This document shows positions 56,349 through 64,000 of a stretch of DNA of 64,000 bases, in pieces (positions within the stretch are counted from its first letter, which is position 1; each line of letters opens with the position of its first letter). The notes beneath the pieces were generated by a model. That model saw nothing but the letters and a program-made list of their open reading frames with translations, did no database searches and had not been told where the DNA came from. The position numbers and the translations under genes were made by a program. The stretch is taken from contig DF239133.1 of the NCBI GenBank assembly GCA_000507305.1, positions 191,001 to 255,000 of the forward strand. Reading direction: 5' to 3'. This DNA is from Breviolum minutum Mf 1.05b.01. Its lineage: Eukaryota > Sar > Dinophyceae > Suessiales > Symbiodiniaceae.

Positions 56349-57694
56349 ACGTGAAGAAACATGAAGAAACTTGGTCAAACGTGAAGACCTGAGTTGACAT
56401 GTCTCGTTGAGGTGGGGTGATGGCTGGAGTCCTGGAGGATGGCTTTTCAACGTCAAATGTCTGTGGCCCAAGAGATGGTCTATATGTGATGTCAAGTTTG
56501 CTGCTGTGAAAAAATTACAAGTCAAGACTATCTGCTTTTCTGCCTATCGTGCCTTCGGACTACCCAAGAAGGATTGCCAGACAACATTTTTCCAAGCAAT
56601 CCGGGCACTCATTTGTAGGTTTCGCATGGTTTTTTGTGCAAAGAGAGGTGTCATGAAAATTTTTGTACCATGTCTCGTGGTTATGTTTTGCCAACTTTTT
56701 ACCCTTCCTTTTGCCAACTTTGAGCAAAGCTGCAACAATTCCCTTCGGTGGTTGGAAGCTCGCTCTTCTCCAACAACACAAAATGGCTGTCATCCAATGA
56801 TCCAATGATCCTCTAGACATCCCCATATGGGAACCAGTAACCATTACCATGATGAGTCACTGCAGCCCTTCAAAGTCCATCCCTTCCACCAATTTTTGGT
56901 CCATAACACGTGGCAAACGCTGCGAGCATTTGAACGGCCCCTCCTCAGCCTGGTTCCTGATGCTGTGAGCCTTTGAGCTCTGGCAATTTGTCTACGGTTG
57001 AAAGATGTTAAAAGAATCTCATTAAGACTTCTCAATTGTTTCAGATTTTTTTGGCATATCAATACTTGATTTTTTTTAGGTATTGACAGACCTGGACCTC
57101 CTAGATTGTCAAAGAATTTAAGATGTTCATTCACGCATCAAGGACACTGAAGCTTCCATTGCTTCAGAGAGAGCAGGTATGGCAGGGGTTGAAAGGTGTG
57201 TTGTGCCATGGCTGTGGCGGTTGGGGTTTCGGGATGTTTCGGGGTTGCGGGGATCCTTGCTCTCCACTGTGAACCCAAAATTTCAGCGCTTTTCGGTCAC
57301 GCGTCACACATGAGAGCCAGGGGTGCTCCTTGGCTGTTTCCGAATGGAAAAAATCTGAGAAGTGGAGGGAGGGGAAGGATTTCATGGGCCTGGTGATGAA
57401 AGTTGATGGATGATGCAGTGAAATCTTGTGACGTCTTTTAAGTAAGAAACTACCGACGCTGACATGTGGGATCAATCGGATCAATTGTCAAACAATTATA
57501 TATCCCACATTATCCCACCATTGGAAGATCAAGACTTCTGAAAGGTCTGCTTACTTCATGTTGAACTTGCCTCACTGTGGGATATCTTCAATTCTGCCTT
57601 CTCTCCCGTCTGAAGTGTGAAGCTACCTCGATTTTTTTTGCCAAAAGAAGTTTCTCCATCTTCCACCACGCAGACTGAAATTTTGTGCCAAGTC

Positions 57695-57900
57695 TCACTT
57701 CCCCTTCCAGCCCTTCCCCTTGAAGGGAAATCCACCCTTGCCACCCTTCATGCCAGCTGCCATATTCGCCATGGCAGATGCCATGCTGGCCATGGGATTC
57801 ATTCCACCCATTGGTCCAGGATTCATCGGTCCCTTAGCAAAGCCTTTGGCAGCTCCTTTCGGTGCCACAGGAGCTCCTTTGCTCTCACCTTTTCCAGGAC
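57695..57900 (-). CDS. Dinoflagellate-conserved protein, last exon (Gly/Lys/Met-rich tail)
   Basis: Begins after cccgag in phase 1 and runs to TGA at 57695. Reads PGKGESKGAPVAPKGAAKGF, AKGPMNPGPMGGMNPMASMA, then Gly/Lys repeats ending KGKGWKGK. Such Gly-Lys-Met tails close many proteins of this dinoflagellate family as I recall it, and could bind RNA or other proteins. The acceptor is chosen because it is the only one that joins exon 58311-58431 in phase. Confidence 0.75.
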
Positions 57901-58310
57901 CTCGGGCGCTGAAAAACTAAGCACCTTTGAAACAAAAAATTAAAGTGATGGTCACTGCTACTGGACAAATACACCACAAAAAATATAAATATGTGATGTG
58001 GTTTCTCTTAATTGAGCTATGCAAGATTGAGCTCAAAACAAGTTCTGTCGTTTCAAGATGCTGAGACCTCTTTGCAGTGTCTTTAGTGTTGTGGGTATGC
58101 CAAACACAAGGCAGTGTTGTGAAAGCGGAACAAAATCCCAGCTCCAAATGTTCCATGGCGGGACTAAAATTGGTGAAGGAGTTTTATCAATCCATCTCCA
58201 AATTAACCACCTAGCCAGAACATCATAAAATGGACAAAAAATTCCATTTGTATTCAGTAAAATCCCAACCACCCTTCCAAACCCAGCCAAGGCACTGACA
58301 AATCCCACAC

Positions 58311-58431
58311 CCTTTGGCCCGGGCGTCACACCATGGCCACCATGGAGGAATTTCAACTTGGCACTTTCGTCGCCCATGTCCACCAGCAGAGCACGGTGCC
58401 GCCGTCCCTCCTCGGCGATCTTCACGAAGAC
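58311..58431 (-). CDS. Dinoflagellate-conserved protein, exon with DMGDESAKLKF motif
   Basis: Reads VFVKIAEEGRRHRALLVDMG then DESAKLKFLHGGHGVTPGPK, from a ctgccag acceptor to a GTGTGG donor. The string KIAEE-RRHRA---DMGDESAKLKF is a hallmark of the family. Joins 58868-58919 in phase 0. Confidence 0.8.
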
Positions 58432-58867
58432 CTGGCAGAGTCACCCAGTGCACTGGTGACAAATTCCCTGCGAGAAATGACAATTTCGTGCATGACTAGT
58501 TGAGTCAAAAATACAAAATCTAGCACAACTATTTTCTAAAAAATAAAAAATCGAATGTCATGCGATCAAATTTACCACTTTACTAGTTCCTTCCTTTCAG
58601 AAGTAGAGTCTTCATTTCTTCCCAGGAAATTTTGTGAGAAATGCTCCCAGGCAAGCTTCAGTGTCTATGAAGTGCTCCACGAATGAGAACGGTGTTGGAA
58701 AAAATGGGCCCTTCAAAAACGAGGGAAATCTTCAACTTCAATGAACTACAATCACAACTCCATGGGAACAACCAAAAAAACTGGAAAACTGCAGTTCTGT
58801 CATCTTCCGTCATCTTCTTCCAATTCAATTTCAGTGATGTTTGACAGGTTCTATCCTCCCAGCCCAC

Positions 58868-58919
58868 CTGAGGATACTCAATCTCTTCATCAAGCAAGGA
58901 TTCCAAGACCTTCAGGTCA
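58868..58919 (-). CDS. Dinoflagellate-conserved protein, short exon
   Basis: Reads DLKVLESLLDEEIEYPQ and ends at a GTGGGC donor. In the family this segment precedes the VFVKIAEE block, as it does here. Confidence 0.7.
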
Positions 58920-59324
58920 CTTCCAGAGGTGGGAAGGGAAAACCCCAGAAAGTGCTGACAGTCGTGACCCCGGTTTCTCGTGGTGAAGTGGGGTATATAA
59001 TTGTGTATAGTGCTTATGAAGCTGTAAAGGAAACCATGACCTGAACTGTGGAAAGACAATTGTTTCCACTGAACCATGATGGGGAAGCTGAAAAAGTATA
59101 TGTTGAAGCATGGGGTGATGACTTTGTGTAAATCATCCATTTGCTTGGTGGCGATGCGAGGCAGTTGGAGCAATTTAAGGATACTAGTGAAATTCGAACA
59201 TCGAAAAGATGGATGACATTGTTCGTGTCCCTTTTCATCTTGTTCTGGACGTTTTTTGATGTTGTATAGTTTCTCCGTTTCACACCTTTCTATCTTTCTA
59301 GCATTTCTCTTGGCATGTTTGTGA

Positions 59325-59483
59325 CACCAGATTTGCGGAGGCCGGCCTTGTCCTTGTTGACGTAGACACAATCCTTCGCCAAGGCGACTAATTCTTCCTC
59401 GCTCTCCACGCCAAAGTTCTTGCAGGTTAACATCTTGCCATAGTAACGGTTGTAATAAAAGCCCATGTGCTCCAAGATGATAC
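59325..59483 (-). CDS. Dinoflagellate-conserved protein, FYYNRYYGK exon
   Basis: Reads IILEHMGFYYNRYYGKMLTC, KNFGVESEEELVALAKDCVY and VNKDK. Joins 60083 in phase (Gly codon split). The end near 59325 is not fixed. The FYYN-Y--K and FGVE---LV motifs are family hallmarks. Confidence 0.8.
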
Positions 59484-60082
59484 CTACCCATCAAAGGTTG
59501 CCGTGATATCGTGGGGAATGATCTGAAGGGTGATGTTCGGGATTTTTTGCGATTTGAACGTTGGCACAAGTGAAATTCAAAATGTTGACACAATGGCTAG
59601 GGCTGTCTTTTTTGGGCGGTCAAGGGAGCCAGCGGTCAGAAACTGAGAAACAGCAGATTGATGTTGAGTAAAGTACTGCTGACCTATGAAAAATCTGGAT
59701 ACCCTCTGATCTACCTGGCTATAGAAACTCCACCATGTTTAGAGGATGTTCCATTGCTTCATACTTTGTTCATGTTCGCTCAAGGGTTTCCACTGCATCT
59801 ACGAGTGAAGCGGAGAAGGACTCGAAATTGGTGGTTGCAATTTGTGAACGTCCAGGTCCAACAACAAATTGACCAAATCCATGACAAAACTTTGAAAGTG
59901 ATACTATGGATATGTGATGAAAATGGGTGAGGTATGTAGACAACATGTATGAATATGTTACGTACTTGTAACTTGTACATACAGATAGACTGGAAAGAAA
60001 TGTTACAATCATGACACTTTGAGGTTGCATACCAACTTTGTTTCTGCTCCTTTTCACACCCAGCTTCATTAACCCCCTCTGC

Positions 60083-60145
60083 CTTTTCGATCAGGGTCGT
60101 CGCAATCCTTCTTGAAGGCATAGGTCAACAAGTGCAATTCAAAGC
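60083..60145 (-). CDS. Dinoflagellate-conserved protein, HLL-AFKKD exon
   Basis: Reads FELHLLTYAFKKDCDDPDRK. Both ends need non-GT splice sites upstream or downstream: the donor is GC (GCAGAG), and it accepts from a GC donor at 60407. Family members have Arg where the split codon here gives Cys (TGC, one base from CGC). Confidence 0.75.
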
Positions 60146-60407
60146 CTTAGGGTCCGGGTCTCCCACCCTTTTGTTGTCTGAGGAGACTTTGCAACCAGTG
60201 CTTATAGAAAGATATATCATTTACCCGGAACGCAGCCATAGCCTCTAGTTTAAAGTGGTTTCACCCAAGACCCAAGACGACATCTTTTCCGATCAAGACA
60301 AGGGCCCTGTATTTTGTCATGGTCTACAAATAGAATCTTATTTCCCATGCTCATCGCCTCCTCACTTTTTGGGAACAACCGGCGTGGGGAACTTCAAGAC
60401 CAGTGGC

Positions 60408-60505
60408 ACAAGGTCATCAAGGTCCAATCTTCAGCACCAAACTCTTTGTAAAGTGGCATGCCGCCACCAATGTCATCCACCTCCACGGCAAATTCCCCGA
60501 GGGGT
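60408..60505 (-). CDS. Dinoflagellate-conserved protein, EFG-EDW exon
   Basis: Reads PLGEFAVEVDDIGGGMPLYK then EFGAEDWTLMTL. The block that follows (FELHLL) is in the next exon, in phase through a GC donor (GCCACT). It starts at phase 2, so one more exon lies between it and 60928. Confidence 0.75.
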
Positions 60506-60927
60506 CTTTTGGGTAAAGTTTCTTGCAGGTGGTATTGTCCTTTTAATTTCAGATTCACTTAGCAGTTATCCATGCCTTTGATGTCTTCATCCCTGATATG
60601 TATATACATATGTACTGTATCATAGATATGTAAATAAATATACACATATATATATATATACTTTCCCCTTAAAAAACGCTACCAGAGTGGGAATAGCTAG
60701 ATAGCTTTGCATTCTTGCTGTCTATGTTGGTCCAAAACAACATGATCTCCTTCCTAGCTCTTTTTGCTCAAGCGGTTTGGGCGACAGATTTGGATCATGG
60801 CCCCAGTCACCCCAACTATCCCCTCGCCATTTTCGTTGAGAAGAATTACATGTTCATTTTGAGAAGATTCCCCAACATTTTCACAGGGTATTTATCCTTC
60901 AAAGGTTCTGACCCAACTGGTACTCAC

Positions 60928-61134
60928 CTTCTCAGGTTTCCCCCTCTTTCCCCATCTCATCCCAGCCTCATCAACTCCAAAGATGTCCAGAGCATCAAAG
61001 TCAACAACCTGAAGAAATTCAGGTCGTTGACGCTGCATGTGTTCAAACCCCCACCCCGGTCACCTGGTCACCAGGAAAAAAAACACACACAAAAAACGCA
61101 GACCTCCTCTTCCTCTTCTTCTTCATCCACTTGC
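60928..61134 (-). CDS. Dinoflagellate-conserved protein, two upstream exons
   Basis: Exon 61104-61134 reads QVDEEEEEEE (acidic) and ends at GTCTGC; exon 60928-61008 reads VVDFDALDIFGVDEAGMRWG then KRGKPEK with a perfect GTGAGT donor. They join in phase 0. Gene start not found. Confidence 0.55.
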
Positions 61135-61470
61135 CTTGGATCAATCAGGTGTGGAGTTTGGGTATGTTTGCTTCATGGAAATGAGCAACTTCTTTGGCAA
61201 ATGTTCCACGAAAGCTGAATTCTCAGGTCTCTTGGAGTGCTTCTCCAGAACACACCAGACTGAAAAAACTGAAAAATTATGGTACTTCACTTTTACTATG
61301 CTTCTTGGAGATCAAATCTATTGCACCTGGCATGACTCCCCAAGTGATACCTAGAATATGACTCATTTTGTAGCATCTTTAGCGTCGAATTTTCAGCAAC
61401 CAAGTGCATTAAGAGATTGAGAATCAGATCCATATGCACTTTGGATCATGTACAAAGTACGACAACCAAG

Positions 61471-61503
61471 TCACATGGGATCCACCTTCTCTTCTTCTTC
61501 AGC
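61471..61503 (-). CDS. Trp-rich coiled-coil protein, last exon
   Basis: AEEEEKVDPM and TGA after a tttttgcag acceptor, in phase 0. Acidic C-terminus in keeping with the exon before it. Confidence 0.55.
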   Translation of the reverse strand, partial: AEEEEKVDPM

Positions 61504-61809
61504 CTGCAAAAAGGGCAATAAAACCATGAAAAAAGGAGCAAGTCGGAGTTGAACTTGAAAGTCTAACATGTCTAAACATTGTAACATTGTACAAGCAACA
61601 TGCTTGGGCTGAAATTGATAGATACTTCTAATCAAACGTCGGGGCTATGGGTGTTGAACTGCTGCGATGAATTTCACCCAAACGCTTTGATTTCCCAGAA
61701 TAAAGTTGGACACGAGACATGCTTGGAACCACCAAAATCACCTATAAAATTCTTCCGATACTTTGGGTTGCTGGTTTAGCTTCCGGATATTCATAACTGC
61801 CTCTTCAAG

Positions 61810-61898
61810 AGTAGCTTTTTTGACCCCAAGACTACCAGCACATCGCCAGCCTTGACTTCTTCCTCCTCCTTTGCCTCATCTTCTTCCTTCGCTTCAGC
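61810..61898 (-). CDS. Trp-rich coiled-coil protein, acidic exon
   Basis: Reads AEAKEEDEAKEEEEVKAGDV then LVVLG, joined in phase 0 from 62339. The true donor is unclear; either GTCAAG after EEEE or one further on. A second open frame after an A-run (KKATLEEAVMNIRK) hints at a missing base or another exon. Confidence 0.5.
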
Positions 61899-62338
61899 CT
61901 TTCACAATTCCACATTGTCACCATAACAAACACAAAGACTTCGGCCTCTGAAGATGCAATGCAAAACACCGCTATTTTGAGTTTAAAAAATATGCAATAT
62001 GATTGATTTTGTGTGCAATGTGTCTTTCTGATATGATATGGGACGTGACATTAAATTTGATAAAGCAGATACTATGACTATGATGTTGTGTAACATGTGA
62101 TCTATGATATGTCAGCTATGGCTATGACTATGACCTATTGACAATAAACATCAAACATCAAACACAGTCACTTCCTGTGTCGACGGATAGTTCAATGATT
62201 TGATGTCTTGCTTCCATCAAATCTCCAAGATCTCATCCAACAAAGCAGATCCAAGTTTCGTATCCCTTCACTGAACTTTCTGCAACTATTACTTTTTGTG
62301 TCAAAGAGTTGACAGAGAGTTGAGCACTGCAATTGCAC

Positions 62339-62423
62339 CTTCTCCTGTTCCTTCTTGGCTTTTTCTGCTGCAGCTCTGGCCTCCGCCAATTTCAATGCTG
62401 CCTGCTTCTTCGATTCTTTTGCC
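62339..62423 (-). CDS. Trp-rich coiled-coil protein, helical exon
   Basis: Reads AKESKKQAALKLAEARAAAE then KAKKEQEK, a long charged helix; GTGCAA donor, phase 0. The acceptor splits an Ala codon shared with 62763. Confidence 0.7.
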
Positions 62424-62762
62424 CTCAAGGTCACATTCAGTCAGATGGAAGGATATGCCATTGATGTAGTCACGTGGTACATGTAGTCAAAAGTGAGTCA
62501 CGTTCCATGTAATCAAACCAAAACAATTTGAAAAGAAACAACATGAGGTAGGGAATTGATGAATCTTGACAGATTCAAATTCAAATTACATCAAATGACC
62601 TTCCATTCGAACTGACGAATTACATTCCTGGTTAAATACACAACATCCCACACAACCGATTTGAGATGCAATTCTTCAAGTGAAGCTGTTCATCGACCTG
62701 GACCTACCAAGATCAACTGCTCACCTCCCAAAACTTCTGCGATCAACTGCTAACCAAGAAAC

Positions 62763-62867
62763 GCTTTCTCAGCCGCTTTCTTTTGCATCTTGGTACGGTA
62801 CTCATTTTGCTTTCCCTGCCAACCGTGGAAAAGCTTCTGCCAAGCTGCCCACTTGGTCTTGAACCAC
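62763..62867 (-). CDS. Trp-rich coiled-coil protein, W-rich exon
   Basis: Reads WFKTKWAAWQKLFHGWQGKQ then NEYRTKMQKKAAEK; five Trp in twenty residues. Acceptor gcccaag, donor GTTTCT. Both joins keep phase and restore SEWFK and EKAAK. Confidence 0.7.
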
Positions 62868-63002
62868 CTTGGGCCAGAGGTTGTGCAACAAAAAAGGGGA
62901 TGAAACATCATGAAACGATAACCCCCAACTGTGAATGACATGACCCCCAAGATTCCCAAAATCCAGCCAACCCAATCAATCCAACTTAACTTGCCATGCA
63001 AC

Positions 63003-63174
63003 TCGGAAGGTTTCAAGTCTTCCACGCGGCTGGTGAGTTTGCGTTCCATGATCCACTTTTGCAACACCTGTGTAGCAGCGGTTCCCTTCGCACTCCACTC
63101 GTACTCGATGTCATCAAAACCTTGCGAGCGGCCGAGTGCATCGTTCATATCATGGGCTTCAAATTCCCGCAGTT
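63003..63174 (-). CDS. Trp-rich coiled-coil protein, 5'-most exon seen
   Basis: Reads ELREFEAHDMNDALGRSQGF, DDIEYEWSAKGTAATQVLQK and WIMERKLTSRVEDLKPSE. Acceptor caaccag, donor GTTGCA. It starts at phase 1, so the gene begins further upstream, perhaps beyond the window. The family is not recognised; the Lys/Glu/Ala helix suggests a structural or binding role. Confidence 0.7.
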
Positions 63175-63199
63175 CTGGTTGAAGTTCATACTACATACA

Positions 63200-64000
63200 T
63201 TTATCACCCACTTCCCACTTTCAAAACCTTGGTTCTCGCAGTTTTGGGGATGACTGACTGAATGAAGGAAGGAATGAATGAATGGTAACAAGATAGATCA
63301 ACCAATCTAGGGCAATCCAAGCCATCATCATTCTAAGCGATTTACAAGATCTAATCAATGCTCAATCTCAGTAATCTCATCAATCAATGGATGAGCATTT
63401 TCTTCGCTATTCACCAATAAAACAAGATCCAAAGATATTTTGGGACTCTATCACCCGGGGTCCCGCCCCCAACTTGGAGCCTTCCTCCACATCTGGTAGG
63501 CTGAACTTGGTGAAGCCTCAGATTTTTCGAAAGTCGAGCGGTGACGTTTTCTTCGTTTCACAGCCGAGTGGCTGGTGTTCAGGAGGTGTTGCACGATGTC
63601 TGGTTGAGGTAACTTTCGGAATGCCATCTTCTTCTCCTGTCCGCTGCCCCCGAAGAAACTGGAATTGCTGGTTCACGTGTTCAGCTGGGAAAAGGCATTT
63701 TGGAAAAAAACATGCTAGTTTCTGATGGGCAATCTACGCAGGTGGGGAGGCAAAAATGGAATAAAGATGAATCAAGATAGTAAGTTGATGTAAGTTGCAC
63801 AAGCATCAGGGTCTATTGTGGAATCGCAAAAAGGATTCAAAACTGTTGAGTATCATACTCCCTTGACCAACATGTTACATGTTGGAACATATTGCTTGTG
63901 GATCCTAAAGATATCACCCAACAAGATACAAAAACAGGGTTTTCGCAACCTGCACTTCTTTGGACTTATTTGTAACGCCGAGCTCCTGCGATCCCGTCCA
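63200..64000. other. No supported gene
   Basis: A minus-strand piece at about 63570-63670 (QFLRGQRTGEEDGIPKVT) may be an exon of the gene above, but its ends were not found. Confidence 0.4.

Noticed and set aside
58658-59593. 311-codon minus-strand open frame as one exon
   Set aside because: It reads through introns in the wrong frame for the conserved blocks; the family motifs are in another frame with splice sites.
60757-60770. Second spliced-leader relict (ctttttgctcaag)
   Set aside because: Two mismatches and no plus-strand gene start nearby.
1-64000. tRNA or rRNA genes
   Set aside because: No cloverleaf with a B-box (GGTTCRANTCC) or conserved rRNA stretch was noticed by eye; short matches were not supported by folding.

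Overview
The window looks like nuclear DNA of a dinoflagellate, most like Symbiodiniaceae. Genes are cut into many short exons (about 45-300 bp) with small introns. Several introns can only be read with GC instead of GT at the 5' splice site. Low-complexity and tandem repeats are common. Two gene families recalled as dinoflagellate-specific were recognised by eye (not by search). Most printed long reading frames are noise; the real coding signal had to be pieced together from splice signals, frame and phase. All exon ends are therefore predictions.

Layout. 164-2656 is copy 1 of a 2.5 kb non-coding duplication. 5.6-8.4 kb holds scattered minus-strand exons of one or two unknown genes. 8760-11165 is the 3' part of a minus-strand gene with helical, TPR-like repeats and a C-terminal MATH domain. 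11245-23664 is a plus-strand gene of about 24 exons: a multi-copy dinoflagellate family protein with a cytosine-methyltransferase-like core and a large C-terminal domain that may be transposase-derived. It is interrupted by one in-frame TGA. 24090-24501 returns to the minus strand with a U-box exon, the usual partner of the TPR/MATH part, so the plus-strand gene may sit inside an intron of a U-box/MATH gene. 25411-28103 is copy 2 of the duplication.

28.5-57 kb is sparse. It has a small secreted cysteine-rich protein (30597-31073), a minus-strand set of exons with Kelch-like motifs (32.5-38.9 kb, with a giant GAT microsatellite in one intron), a minus-strand exon trio with a CxxCxC motif (41.6-43.2 kb), several isolated exons, an F-box-like exon (54920-55029) and a repeat cluster bounded by a 17 bp inverted repeat (54.1-54.7 kb).

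57695-61134 and 61471-63174 are two head-to-tail minus-strand genes whose exons join in phase at most junctions. The first is a dinoflagellate-conserved protein with a Gly/Lys/Met-rich tail; the second is a Trp-rich and coiled-coil protein of unknown role. Almost all genes lie on the minus strand, as expected for dinoflagellate unidirectional gene blocks; the large plus-strand gene is the main exception.
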